Shown: positions 53,761 to 62,560 of the stretch, in pieces
Layout: the number at the start of each line of letters is the position of its first letter
Position numbering within the stretch: position 1 is the first letter of the stretch
Assembly: GCF_026015985.1 (NCBI RefSeq)
Contig: NZ_CP110389.1
Location: forward strand, 5,860,001 to 5,924,000
Source of the DNA: Rhodopseudomonas sp. P2A-2r
GTDB taxonomy: Bacteria > Pseudomonadota > Alphaproteobacteria > Rhizobiales > Xanthobacteraceae
Direction of reading: 5' to 3'
DNA: 64,000 nucleotides
Notes under the pieces: generated by a model
Told to the model about the DNA's origin: nothing
Databases searched by the model: none
What the model saw: the letters and a program-made list of their open reading frames with translations, nothing else
Made by a program: the position numbers and the translations under genes

Positions 53761-55530
53761 CTAAGCCATCACCAACGCGCCCGCCTCCGCCATCCCCAAA
53801 TCGCGCTCGTCGAGCAGACACTCTGTGATAGCGCGCTGTGTCGGACCTTCGATCACAGCGAACGGATCCGGCGCCATCAGGCGATGGTCGATCACCAGAC
53901 GCGACAACAGGAGACGCCTGGCGTCGCCACGCCGCGCATGGATCTTTTCGGCTTCCCACGCCAAGGCCACCGCGCTGGCGACGTGATAGAGCGAACTGGT
54001 GGCGCGCCGCGCATCGGCCTCGTGATCGGAATGCGCCGCGACCTCACGGGCAAAACCGATGGCGCGATCGACCAGGCCATGCAGCCGGTCGCGCCACGCC
54101 TGCGGAACGCTCGAACTATCGTCGAGCCGCGCATGCAGGTCGGCAGCCAATGCACCCTCGGCGCCGTGACGCCCCACCGCGCGCTTCAAGGCATCGAGCG
54201 CCACGATGTTGCCGGTGCCTTCCCAGATCGAGCCGAGATGGGCGTCGCGCAGCAGCCGGGCGCTGGCGAATTCCTCAATGTAACCGATGCCGCCGCGCAT
54301 CTCCAGCGCATCGCCGCAGACCTTGCGCGCATCGCGCGTCGCGCGAAACTTGAGCGTCGGCGTGAGAATGCGCAGCAACGCCGCGGCGTCCTGGCTGCCC
54401 GCCTCGGCGCGATCCAGCGCATCGGCCGTGAGGAAGCTCATGGACAGCGCCTGCTCGGTGGCAAGCATGATCTTCATCAATTGGCGCCGTGCCAGCGGCA
54501 GGTCGACGATGCGGCTGCCAAACACCACGCGGCCGCGCGCCACCGCCATCGCGTCGTGATACGCGCGGCGCATCAGCGCGGTCGACTTTACGCCATTCGA
54601 CAGCCGCGACGAGTTGACCATCTCGGCCATCTGCACGAAGCCGCGGTCTAGATTTCCCACCGCATAAGCGATGGCGCCTTCCAGCTTGATCTCGCCCGAC
54701 GCCATCGAGCGAGTGCCGAGCTTGTCCTTCAAACGCACAATTCGATAGTGATTGGGCGAGCCGTCCTCCAGCCGCCGCGGCATCAGGAACAGGCCGACGC
54801 CGCGGGTGCCGCCCACCGCGCCCTCCGGCCTTGCCAGCAGCATCACCACCTCGGCATCCGCATTGGAGCAGAACCATTTTTCGCCGGTGAGGCGCCAGTG
54901 ATCACCCTCCTGCAAGGCCGTCGTCGTCAGCGTGCCGACATCGGAACCGCCCTCCTTCTCGGTCATGAACTGGCCGCCTTGGGTGAGCTTGCGCATGTCG
55001 GTCTGCGTCAGCCCGTCGAGATATTTTTCCTTCAGTGCGGCGTCGCCGAATTTCGACAGCAGTTTTGCGGCGCCGTCGGTGACATTGATCGGACAACCCA
55101 TGCCGAACTCAGCCTGGTTGAACAGAAAGGTGAAGGCATGCTTGGCGACCACCGGATAGATCGACGGCCAACCGAGGATGCCCGCGCGATGCGACATGGC
55201 ATGGATGCCGAATTCGCCATAGGCGGCCTTTTCGAGCTCACGATAGGCCGGATGATATTCGATCCACTGCACATCGCGACCGAAGCGATCACGCTGGTGC
55301 AGCACGGGCACGTGCTGGTCAGCCATCCGCGCGCAGTCATCGAGCACGCCGCCGGCAAGCCCGCCGAGCCGGTCGAGATGCGGCTCGATATGCACGAAGA
55401 GCGCTTCGGGCAGATGGATGCTCAACAGATCACGCAGCGCCGGATCGGCGCGATAAAAGTTCATGCCGGACGTATCGGGGGCGATCAGGTTGGCAGCGAT
55501 CGATGCACTGATTTTGGTCTGGGCGTTCAT
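53761..55530 (-). CDS. Acyl-CoA dehydrogenase, AidB-like long type
   Basis: This dehydrogenase has 589 residues with the long C-terminal extension seen in AidB/FadE-type enzymes. The flavin motif region reads GGQFMTEKEGGSDVGTLTTTA and HWRLTGEKWFCSN; the C-terminal active-site region has CGDALEMRGGIGYIEEFASARLLRDAHLGSIWEGTGNIVALD, whose WEGTGN Glu is the expected base. The ATG at 55530 starts MNAQTKISASIAAN; a longer frame upstream crosses the divergent SDR gene. Substrate unknown. The SDR starts 93 bases away on the other strand. Confidence 0.9.
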   Translation of the reverse strand: MNAQTKISASIAANLIAPDTSGMNFYRADPALRDLLSIHLPEALFVHIEPHLDRLGGLAGGVLDDCARMADQHVPVLHQRDRFGRDVQWIEYHPAYRELEKAAYGEFGIHAMSHRAGILGWPSIYPVVAKHAFTFLFNQAEFGMGCPINVTDGAAKLLSKFGDAALKEKYLDGLTQTDMRKLTQGGQFMTEKEGGSDVGTLTTTALQEGDHWRLTGEKWFCSNADAEVVMLLARPEGAVGGTRGVGLFLMPRRLEDGSPNHYRIVRLKDKLGTRSMASGEIKLEGAIAYAVGNLDRGFVQMAEMVNSSRLSNGVKSTALMRRAYHDAMAVARGRVVFGSRIVDLPLARRQLMKIMLATEQALSMSFLTADALDRAEAGSQDAAALLRILTPTLKFRATRDARKVCGDALEMRGGIGYIEEFASARLLRDAHLGSIWEGTGNIVALDALKRAVGRHGAEGALAADLHARLDDSSSVPQAWRDRLHGLVDRAIGFAREVAAHSDHEADARRATSSLYHVASAVALAWEAEKIHARRGDARRLLLSRLVIDHRLMAPDPFAVIEGPTQRAITECLLDERDLGMAEAGALVMA

Positions 55531-55623
55531 GACGACCCTCTTGTTTATGTGGGTGGCGTTTCCATCTGCATCATGCGCCTCGCGCGCGATCGAATAAAGT
55601 GGCCTGCTGGAGAAATGCATCCC

Positions 55624-56325
55624 ATGGACATTCCGCACTATGAAACTGCCCTGATCGTCGGCGCCGGCGAAGGCATCAGCGCTTCGCTGGCACGGCTGCT
55701 GTCGAAACAGGGCCTTCGCGTCGCGCTCGCCGCCCGCAACATCGCCAAGCTCGATGCGCTGTGCAGGGACACCGGCGCAACGGCATTCACCTGCGATGCC
55801 ACCGATGCCGACGACGTGGAAAAGCTGTTCGCCGACGTGGAGAACAAGCTCGGCAAGCCCGACGTGGTGGTCTACAACGCCAGTCAGCGCGCCCGCGGCC
55901 CGTTCATTGAACTGGCTCCCGCCGATGTCGCGCAGTCGATCGCCGTCAGCGCCTTCGGCGGCTTTCTGGTGGCGCAACAGGCACTGCAGCGAATGCTGCC
56001 GGACCGGCACGGCGCCATCCTGTTCACCGGGGCGTCGGCCAGCATCAAGGGCTTTGCGCAATCAGCGCCGTTCGCCATGGGCAAGTTTGCCTTGCGCGGT
56101 CTGGCACAATCGCTGGCGCGTGAATTCGCGCCGCAGGGAATTCACATCGCACACTTCGTCATCGACGGCGGCATCCGCAGTTCGGTGCGCGCCGAGCCTG
56201 CCGACCGTCCGGACTCCATGCTGGACCCCGATGCGATCGCACTCAACTACTGGAACGTCCTGCAGCAACCCCGCAGCGCCTGGAGTTCGGAACTGGAGAT
56301 CCGGCCGTGGGTGGAGAAGTTTTAA
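55624..56325 (+). CDS. SDR-family protein with Phe in place of the catalytic Tyr
   Basis: This 233-residue short-chain dehydrogenase-type protein has a cofactor motif ALIVGAGEGISASLA (about residues 9-22) and VVVYNASQRARGPF. The usual YxxxK is FAMGK (SAPFAMGKFALRG), so the acid/base Tyr is Phe. A divergent, possibly non-reductase subgroup of SDRs carries this change. The start is either the ATG at 55624 or one three codons upstream at 55615, both near GGAG. It is divergent from the AidB-like dehydrogenase. Confidence 0.82.
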   Translation: MDIPHYETALIVGAGEGISASLARLLSKQGLRVALAARNIAKLDALCRDTGATAFTCDATDADDVEKLFADVENKLGKPDVVVYNASQRARGPFIELAPADVAQSIAVSAFGGFLVAQQALQRMLPDRHGAILFTGASASIKGFAQSAPFAMGKFALRGLAQSLAREFAPQGIHIAHFVIDGGIRSSVRAEPADRPDSMLDPDAIALNYWNVLQQPRSAWSSELEIRPWVEKF

Positions 56326-56329
56326 AGCT

Positions 56330-56367
56330 GTCGCTCGCACCAGGCCAATTGGCGTGGTGCGAGCGAC
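56330..56367. terminator. 38-bp near-perfect palindrome between convergent genes
   Basis: A 13-bp stem GTCGCTCGCACCA / TGGTGCGAGCGAC encloses a second palindrome, GCCAATTGGC. It lies between the SDR stop (56325) and the GNAT stop (56371). On the minus strand it is followed by AGCTTTAAAAC, a weak U-tract. A bidirectional terminator is the simplest function. Confidence 0.65.
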
Positions 56368-56370
56368 GAG

Positions 56371-56967
56371 TCATGCCGCTTCCGCCAGCAGATGCCACGT
56401 CGCACACGGAACCTCACGCGGCGCGACCTCGATTGGCTTGGTGAACCGCACCTGCCTCCAGTCATTCGGTATCGCAGCAAAGGCAAAGCCCGATTTTCGC
56501 GCCAGCGCCACCATCGCGTCGTTGGTGCGCAACGTATCGCCGAACAGGCGTTTGGCGCAGAGCGCAGCCGCGCGACATTCCAGGTTGGCCATCAGCGCCG
56601 TACCGATCCCCTGGCCCTGAAAGGCGTTCGCCACCGACAGGCCAAGTTCGACACTCGCAGTATCCTCGTCGAACGCATAGCGGGCTTCGCCGACGATGGT
56701 CTCCATGGCGTCGCTCGCAACCGTCGCCACCACCGAGAACCGGCCGTCGTCATGCAAATGCGTAAAGGCGTCGAGCTGCGCCGGCGGCAGTTCGCTGGCT
56801 GCGCCCATCAGCCGATTGTAGCGCGACTGCACCGACAGGCTGCGGAAGTACGCCTGCAGTGCAGACGCGTCCTCGGGCGCGACGAAGCGCACCGTCACGG
56901 GGACCCCGCTGAGGGATCGGAGATGGTCGGAATATTGATCGAGATGGTTGAGATCCAGCGCCAGCAT
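56371..56967 (-). CDS. GNAT-family N-acetyltransferase
   Basis: The 198-residue GNAT protein has FVAPEDASALQAYFRSLS at the start of the fold and the acetyl-CoA-binding motif LGLSVANAFQGQGIGTALMANLE (Q-x-x-G-x-G/A, about residues 113-135). The acceptor is unknown. The ATG at 56967 begins MLALDLNHLDQYSDHL. The longer frame overlaps the DUF1127 gene. It lies 20 bases downstream of that gene in the same direction, so they probably form an operon. Confidence 0.85.
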   Translation of the reverse strand: MLALDLNHLDQYSDHLRSLSGVPVTVRFVAPEDASALQAYFRSLSVQSRYNRLMGAASELPPAQLDAFTHLHDDGRFSVVATVASDAMETIVGEARYAFDEDTASVELGLSVANAFQGQGIGTALMANLECRAAALCAKRLFGDTLRTNDAMVALARKSGFAFAAIPNDWRQVRFTKPIEVAPREVPCATWHLLAEAA

Positions 56968-56987
56968 GGCCCGCACTCCACTTCGGC

Positions 56988-57209
56988 TCACGCCTGCCAG
57001 AACGGCTTTCCGGCTTCGAACCGTACGTCGCCCGGCGACACGCCGGCATCGCGCATATCGCGCTCGGTCCAATGCTGGAGTTCGCGCCTGCCGTGCTGCC
57101 GCTCGTGCCAGGTACGGACCACTTCAAGGACCTGGCTAAGCAAGCCCGCAACATGATGATTTGTCATCGGTTCGCGAGTGGCCAACGGTTCATGGGTGCA
57201 CGTGGACAT
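56988..57209 (-). CDS. DUF1127 small protein
   Basis: The 73-residue protein carries the DUF1127 core RRELQHWTERDMRDAGVSPGDVRFE in its second half. Small proteins with this motif are arginine-rich, alpha-helical and widespread in alphaproteobacteria; some influence RNA turnover, phosphate or carbon metabolism. The ATG at 57209 has AGGAG 7 bases upstream. Another ATG lies 14 codons downstream. It is divergent from the LysR gene at 57326. Confidence 0.85.
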   Translation of the reverse strand: MSTCTHEPLATREPMTNHHVAGLLSQVLEVVRTWHERQHGRRELQHWTERDMRDAGVSPGDVRFEAGKPFWQA

Positions 57210-57325
57210 TTTGCTCTCCTGAAGTTAATTTCTCAGGAAATATCTGCCCCTCGGTGAATTTCGACAAACGACATGTTGTCCCCTTCGCATGATACGGACT
57301 CATGCATTACGCGTCAGGACAGACA

Positions 57326-58222
57326 ATGACCGCCCGCCTTCCGTCGCTCAACGGCCTGCGCGCCTTCGAGGCCGCGGCGCGCCACCTCAGCTTCACCAAT
57401 GCCGCCGCTGAATTGAACGTGACCCAGACCGCGATCAGCCATCAGATCCGGCGGCTGGAGGAGGAACTCGGCATCAAGCTGTTCCTTCGGCAAAATCGCG
57501 CCCTGACGCTGACCCCACAGGCGCGCGACTATCTGCCGGGCGTGCGCGCGGCGTTCAACGATCTCCGGCTGGCCACTGACCGCCTGCAGCGAAAGGGCAA
57601 CGACCGCGTGCTGACCATCAGCACGCTGGCCTCACTGGCGTCCAAATGGCTGCTGCCGAAGCTGTCGACTTTCCAGGCGGCTCATCCCGACATCGACGTG
57701 CGCATCACCACCTCGACCAGCCTGGTCGACTTCAATGCCGGCGACGTCGATGCCGCCATCCGCTACGGCCGCGGCCAGTGGCCCGGCCTGCGCGCCGACT
57801 GGCTCACGGCCGATCAGGTGTTTCCGGTGTGCAGCCCGGCGCTGCTGGCCGGCGAGCGGCCGCTGCGCTCGCCTGCGGACCTCGCGCATCACACGCTGCT
57901 GCATTCGAGCGGCTATGACGACGACTGGCGGCTATGGCTGACCGCCGCGGGTCTTTCGGCCGACATCGCAAAACAGCCCAGCCTGTCCTTCGACATGATT
58001 TTCATGACGTTGCAGGCCGCGATCGATGGCCTCGGCGTGGCCATCAGCCGGACGACCTATGTGGAAGGCGATCTGGCCAAGGGCCGGCTGATGGTGCCGT
58101 TCCAGATCCGCCTGCCGGCCGATGCAGGCTTCTATCTCGTTGCGCCGGAGGCGGCAGCCGAGACGCCGAAGCTCGCCGCGTTCCGGAAGTGGCTGCTGGC
58201 CTCCGGATCGGCAAAAGCCTGA
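57326..58222 (+). CDS. LysR-family regulator, GcvA-like
   Basis: The 298-residue regulator starts MTARLPSLNGLRAFEAAARHLSFT and continues with AAAELNVTQTAISHQIRRLEEELG, the typical GcvA/AmpR-group helix-turn-helix (residues 23-47). The effector domain has ISTLASLASKWLLPKL and the DAAIRYGRG pattern. The downstream transporter gene begins 148 bases later in the same direction and the DUF1127 gene is divergent; either could be a target. The ATG eight codons upstream is an alternative start. Confidence 0.9.
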   Translation: MTARLPSLNGLRAFEAAARHLSFTNAAAELNVTQTAISHQIRRLEEELGIKLFLRQNRALTLTPQARDYLPGVRAAFNDLRLATDRLQRKGNDRVLTISTLASLASKWLLPKLSTFQAAHPDIDVRITTSTSLVDFNAGDVDAAIRYGRGQWPGLRADWLTADQVFPVCSPALLAGERPLRSPADLAHHTLLHSSGYDDDWRLWLTAAGLSADIAKQPSLSFDMIFMTLQAAIDGLGVAISRTTYVEGDLAKGRLMVPFQIRLPADAGFYLVAPEAAAETPKLAAFRKWLLASGSAKA

Positions 58223-58369
58223 ATTTGTTGGATATTACTGAGAGATCTCGTGTCTCGCAGTGGTTTCTGGTTGGTGGTCGCGCCGCACTGTGGCAGATTG
58301 CCGCAGAAGAATAGGACAGTTGTCCAGCTAGCACCACCATGAGTCGGCCCGAGCCAGGAGAGAAACGTC

Positions 58370-59686
58370 GTGACATCGCAAGCCACCGTAGCGCAGCCGC
58401 AGATCAAATCACGGTTGGGAGCCATTCTGCGTTCGACCAGCGGCAACTTCCTTGAACAGTTCGATTTCTTCCTGTTCGGCTTCTATGCCACTGCGATTTC
58501 GAAGGCGTTCTTCCCACCGGGCAACGACACCAATGCGCTGCTGCTGACCTTCACGACCTTCTGGCTGGGCGCCCTGATGCGGCCGGTCGGTGCGATCTTC
58601 CTCGGCGCCTACATCGATCGTATCGGCCGCCGCAAGGGGCTGATCGTGACGCTCGGGATTATGGCAATTGGCACCGTAGTCATCACGATATGCCCGACCT
58701 ATGCCTCGATCGGCATTGCGGCGCCGATCATCGTGCTGATCGGCCGGCTGCTGCAGGGTTTCTCCGCCGGCGTCGAACTTGGCGGCGTGTCGGTCTACCT
58801 GTTCGAGATCTCGACGCCGGGCAACCGGGGCTTCTACACTTCGTTCCAGTCGGCCAGCCAGCAGGTCGCGATCTTCGTCGCAGCACTGCTCGGTTACTTC
58901 CTGAGCGAAATCATGCCGGCGGATCAGGTCACAGCCTGGGGCTGGCGCATTCCGTTCTTCGTCGGCTGCATCATTGTGCCATTCATCTTCGTCCTGCGTC
59001 GGACGCTGGAAGAGACCCCGGCATTTCTCGCCATGAAGCACCATCCCAGTCCGAAGGAAATCTTCGCCTCGGCGGCGCTGAACTGGAAGATCATCATGCT
59101 CGGCATGTTCATGACGGCAATGACCACCGTGACGTTCTATTTCGTCACCGTCTATACGCCGACCTTCGGCAAGAACGTGCTGAAGCTGTCGACGGCCGAT
59201 AGCCTGTTGGTGACGCTGGCCGTAGCCGTGACCAACTTCATCTGGAATCCGGTCGGCGGCGCGTTGTCGGACAGGATCGGACGCAAACCGGTGCTGATCA
59301 CGATCTCCGTTCTCGCGCTGCTCACCGCCTATCCCGCATTGCTGTGGCTGACGGCGGCGCCAACCTTCGGCAAGATGCTGGCCGTGGAAATGCTGTTCTC
59401 GTTCTATTTCGGCATGTACAGCGGTGCCATGCTGGGCGCGCTGGTGGAGATCGTGCCGACCCATGTACGAACGACCTGCTTCTCGCTCGCCTTCGCACTG
59501 GCCGCCGCGCTGTTCGGCACCTTCACGCCGCTGGCCTCGACCTGGCTGATCAAGGAAACCGGCGACAACGCCTCGCCCGGTTTCTGGCTGATGTTCGCCG
59601 CCGCCTCCGGCCTGATGGCAACGCTGGCTATCTATCGCGGCGGCAAATCCATCGCGACCCGCGAGACCGCGCCGGCACAGGCTTGA
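58370..59686 (+). CDS. MFS transporter, metabolite:H+ symporter (MHS) family
   Basis: The 438-residue transporter has about 12 helices. It starts at a GTG preceded by CCAGGAG. Signatures are the N-terminal [28 protein letters not shown] between helices 2 and 3, [20 protein letters not shown], and the second-half repeat DRIGRKP. This matches MHS symporters of the citrate/tricarballylate (CitA/TcuC) type, which import a carboxylate with protons. The exact cargo is not shown. The LysR gene upstream may regulate it. Confidence 0.9.
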   Translation: MTSQATVAQPQIKSRLGAILRSTSGNFLEQFDFFLFGFYATAISKAFFPPGNDTNALLLTFTTFWLGALMRPVGAIFLGAYIDRIGRRKGLIVTLGIMAIGTVVITICPTYASIGIAAPIIVLIGRLLQGFSAGVELGGVSVYLFEISTPGNRGFYTSFQSASQQVAIFVAALLGYFLSEIMPADQVTAWGWRIPFFVGCIIVPFIFVLRRTLEETPAFLAMKHHPSPKEIFASAALNWKIIMLGMFMTAMTTVTFYFVTVYTPTFGKNVLKLSTADSLLVTLAVAVTNFIWNPVGGALSDRIGRKPVLITISVLALLTAYPALLWLTAAPTFGKMLAVEMLFSFYFGMYSGAMLGALVEIVPTHVRTTCFSLAFALAAALFGTFTPLASTWLIKETGDNASPGFWLMFAAASGLMATLAIYRGGKSIATRETAPAQA

Positions 59687-59867
59687 GCGGCGGGCGGCAA
59701 GCGATCATGATGATCGCCTGATTTGCGGAAGCGACGCGTCGATGAACGGCTAAGCATACCCGCCCATCGCCAGATGGGCTTCGCCGGTGCGATCATGCGA
59801 TCAAACGCCTGACGCACCGGCAGGCACCATGACGAACAAACAATAAAACGCTATCGTGGGAGGATTC

Positions 59868-60908
59868 ATGTCACGTTCCTGCTTCATCGCCGCGGCAGCC
59901 CTGCTCATGGCCGCAGCCATCCCTGCGCGGGCTGCCGAGCCTATCGCGCTGCACGACATGGGCTCCTTCCATGTGGGCGGGCGGCTGGTCGAGATCAGCG
60001 GCAAGCCGGTCAAGGAGGTCACGTTCACCCAGGGCGGCGTGCCGGCCAAGGTCGACCCCAACGGCACCTACCAGGTCGAGCAGATGTACGTGCAGTACTT
60101 CCTGCCTGCGAACGAGACCGGCACCGTCCCGTTGCTGATGTGGCATGGCGGCGGCCTCACCGGCGTCACCTATGAGACCACACCGGATGGCCGCGAAGGC
60201 TGGCTGAACTATTTCCTGCGCAAGGGCTGGGCTGTCTACAATTCCGATGCGGTTGAACGTGGCCGTTCCGGCTGGGCGCAGTATCCTGACATCTTCAAAG
60301 GCGAGCCGGTGTTCCTGACCACCGGCAACCCATTCGAACGGTTTCGCATCGGCGCAGGCCCAGGCTCGTACGATCCGGATCCGGCCAAACGCAAGCTGCT
60401 GCCCGGCAGCCAGTTTCCCAACGATGGTTACGAAAACTTCGTCAAGCAGAACGTGCCGCGGTGGACTACCACGGACGATGCGATCCTTGCCGCCTATATC
60501 GCCGAGATTGACCGGGTCTGCCCCTGCGTCATCCTGTTTCACAGTCAGGCCGGCGCGTTCGGCTTCAAGGCGGCGCAGGCGCGGCCCGACAAGGTCAAGG
60601 CGCTCATCGCCATCGAACCGGCGGGCGTCGGCGATCCGGCCAAGGTGGACATGCTGAAGGGCATTCCGTCATTGCTGGTCTACGGTGACTTCATCGAACA
60701 GGATTCGCGCTGGCCGAAAATTCGCGCAACCGGAGTGGCCTTCGCAGACGGGATCAAGGCGGCGGGCGGCATCGCCGACGTTGTCGATCTGCCAAAGGTC
60801 GGCATCAAGGGCAATTCGCACATGCTGATGATGGACAAGAACAACGCCGAGGTCGCTGCACTCATCCAGACATGGCTGCACGGCAAAGGCCTGACCCGAC
60901 AACCCTGA
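59868..60908 (+). CDS. Secreted alpha/beta hydrolase (esterase)
   Basis: The protein has 346 residues with a signal peptide ending AIPARA (about residue 22), so it is periplasmic or secreted. An HGGG oxyanion motif lies at 93-96. The probable nucleophile is S226 in FHSQAG, a variant of GxSxG with His at the first position. The catalytic His would be in GNSHMLMMDKN near the end, and an acid in YGDFIEQD. Such proteins resemble bacterial esterases annotated as lipid or aryl esterases; no substrate can be named. The ATG at 59868 directly follows GGGAGG. The PncC-like gene follows by 25 bases. Confidence 0.82.
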   Translation: MSRSCFIAAAALLMAAAIPARAAEPIALHDMGSFHVGGRLVEISGKPVKEVTFTQGGVPAKVDPNGTYQVEQMYVQYFLPANETGTVPLLMWHGGGLTGVTYETTPDGREGWLNYFLRKGWAVYNSDAVERGRSGWAQYPDIFKGEPVFLTTGNPFERFRIGAGPGSYDPDPAKRKLLPGSQFPNDGYENFVKQNVPRWTTTDDAILAAYIAEIDRVCPCVILFHSQAGAFGFKAAQARPDKVKALIAIEPAGVGDPAKVDMLKGIPSLLVYGDFIEQDSRWPKIRATGVAFADGIKAAGGIADVVDLPKVGIKGNSHMLMMDKNNAEVAALIQTWLHGKGLTRQP

Positions 60909-60933
60909 CAGATTGCAGAATGGGCGAACCATC

Positions 60934-61416
60934 ATGAAGGACCTGGTCCCGCTGGCGGAAAAGATCGCGATCGAACTGATCGCGCGCAAGCAGAAGATCG
61001 TGGTGTCGGAATCGTCCACGGGCGGCCTGATATCGGCGGCATTGCTGGCGGTGCCCGGCGCATCGGCGTATTTTCTCGGCGGCGCGGTGATATATACCCG
61101 CGACGCCCGCCGCATCCTGGGGGATATCGACAACGACGCCATGACCGGCATCCGCTCGGCGTCGGAGCCCTATGCACAACTGCTGGCAAAGCGCATCCGC
61201 GAACGCTTTGGCTGCGACTGGGGCCTGTCGGAAACCGGCGCCACCGGTCCGTCCGGCAACAGCTACGGCGACGCCGCCGGCCACAGCTGCATGGCCGTGT
61301 CCGGGCCGCGAAACGAGGTCATGACGCTGGAGACCGGCAGCAGCGACCGGCTCGGCAACATGCACGTCTTCGCGCAGACTGCGCTGACATTCTTGCTGAA
61401 GAATTTGGCGGGGTAG
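60934..61416 (+). CDS. CinA C-terminal domain protein (PncC-like nicotinamide-nucleotide amidase)
   Basis: The 160-residue protein matches the CinA C-terminal domain: ESSTGGLISAALLAVPGASAYFLGG (residues 25-49) and SETGATGPSGNSYG (about 98-111). PncC deamidates NMN to nicotinate mononucleotide in the pyridine nucleotide cycle. Here the family core is present, but some canonical residues of the TAESCTGGLL opening are changed (Cys to Ser). Substrate or activity may therefore differ. The ATG at 60934 was chosen over one 21 bases upstream for lack of a ribosome site there. Confidence 0.85.
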   Translation: MKDLVPLAEKIAIELIARKQKIVVSESSTGGLISAALLAVPGASAYFLGGAVIYTRDARRILGDIDNDAMTGIRSASEPYAQLLAKRIRERFGCDWGLSETGATGPSGNSYGDAAGHSCMAVSGPRNEVMTLETGSSDRLGNMHVFAQTALTFLLKNLAG

Positions 61417-61422
61417 CAGAAG

Positions 61423-61568
61423 CTCTTGCCCCGGACGCAGTGCAGTGCGCCGCCGCCAGGCGGCGTCGTGCGCTGCAGATCCGGGGCCCATTGCAAGAGC
61501 ACTGCAGGTGTGGGTCTCGGATCTGCGGAGCGGCATGAGAATGCCGCATCGCGTCCGGGACACGAGAG
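61423..61568. repeat. Palindromic repeat, family 3
   Basis: The copy has CCCCGGACGCAGTGCAG at the left and GCATCGCGTCCGGGACACGAGAG at the right, plus GATCCGGGGCCC and CGGATCTGCGGAGCGGCAT inside, as in the copies at 32687 and 34081. Confidence 0.7.
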
Positions 61569-61576
61569 TTGGTAAC

Positions 61577-62560
61577 TTAAACCGTCTCAACCACCGCCAT
61601 CTGCTCCGCCAGAATGCAGCGCACCACGCGGTTGCCGTCGAGATGCACGTTGGGCGGCGGCGCCTCGACGCAGCGCGGCTGCGCGAAGCTGCAGCGCGGC
61701 GCAAACGAGCAGTTCACCGGTGCCTTGTCGAGCGAGGGCGGCGTCCCGGGGATGGTCTCCAGCCGCGCGCCGCGCTTGGCACCGTGCACGGTGGAGGCCA
61801 GCAGGCCGCGCGGATAGGGATGCACCGCGCTACGCACGATCTGGCTCAGCGTGCCCTGCTCGACGATCTGGCCGGCATACATCACCGCGACACGGTCGCA
61901 GATCTCGATGGCCACGCCGATGTCGTGGGTGACGAAGATGATGGACATGCCGAATTCGCGCTGCAATTCGCGCAGCAGCAGCAGGATCTGGATCTGCACG
62001 GTAGCATCCAGCGCGGTGGTCGGCTCGTCCGCCAGCAGGATCTTCGGCTTGCAGGCCAGCGCCAGCGCGATCATCGCGCGCTGCCGCATGCCGCCCGACA
62101 TTTCATGCGGATAGGCATCGAGCCGGCGCTTCGCCGAGGGGATGCGTACCACTTCCAGCATCTCCAGCGCTCGCTTGTTCGCGTCCGCCTGGCTCTTGCC
62201 TTCGTGGCGCATCACGCTCTCGGCGATCTGCTGGCCGATGGTGTAGACCGGATCCAGCGCCAGCGCCGGCTCCTGGAAGATCATCGATACGGTCTGACCG
62301 CGAAACGCCGACAGCTCCTCGTCGTTGAGCGCCAGCACGTCCTTGCCCATCACGTTGACGGTGCCGGTGATCTGCGTGCGCTTCTTCGGCAACAGCCGCA
62401 TCAAGGCCCGCAGGGTCACGCTCTTGCCGGAGCCGGACTCGCCGAGCAGGCCGAGCACCTCGCCCTCGCCCAGCGAAAAACTGAGATCGTTGACCGCATA
62501 TACGGTACGCTCGCCGCCGAAGCGAACGTTGAGATTGCGGACCTCGACGAGATTGCTCAT
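61577..62560 (-). CDS. Peptide/nickel-type ABC transporter ATPase (DppD/OppD-like)
   Basis: The ATPase has 327 residues with Walker [16 protein letters not shown], signature MSGGMRQR, Walker [13 protein letters not shown] and H-loop FVTHDIG. The C-terminal oligopeptide-transporter domain has [14 protein letters not shown] with paired cysteines, as in DppD/OppD. The partner permeases, second ATPase and binding protein are not in the window and probably lie to the left or elsewhere. The ATG at 62560 overlaps the amidase stop (ATGA), so the two genes are coupled. Uptake of the amide or of its product is a natural reading. Confidence 0.9.
   Translation of the reverse strand: MSNLVEVRNLNVRFGGERTVYAVNDLSFSLGEGEVLGLLGESGSGKSVTLRALMRLLPKKRTQITGTVNVMGKDVLALNDEELSAFRGQTVSMIFQEPALALDPVYTIGQQIAESVMRHEGKSQADANKRALEMLEVVRIPSAKRRLDAYPHEMSGGMRQRAMIALALACKPKILLADEPTTALDATVQIQILLLLRELQREFGMSIIFVTHDIGVAIEICDRVAVMYAGQIVEQGTLSQIVRSAVHPYPRGLLASTVHGAKRGARLETIPGTPPSLDKAPVNCSFAPRCSFAQPRCVEAPPPNVHLDGNRVVRCILAEQMAVVETV

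Noticed and set aside
54748..55623. N-terminal extension of the + strand SDR ORF
   Set aside because: The extension is antisense to the AidB-like dehydrogenase; the SDR family start is at 55624 or 55615.
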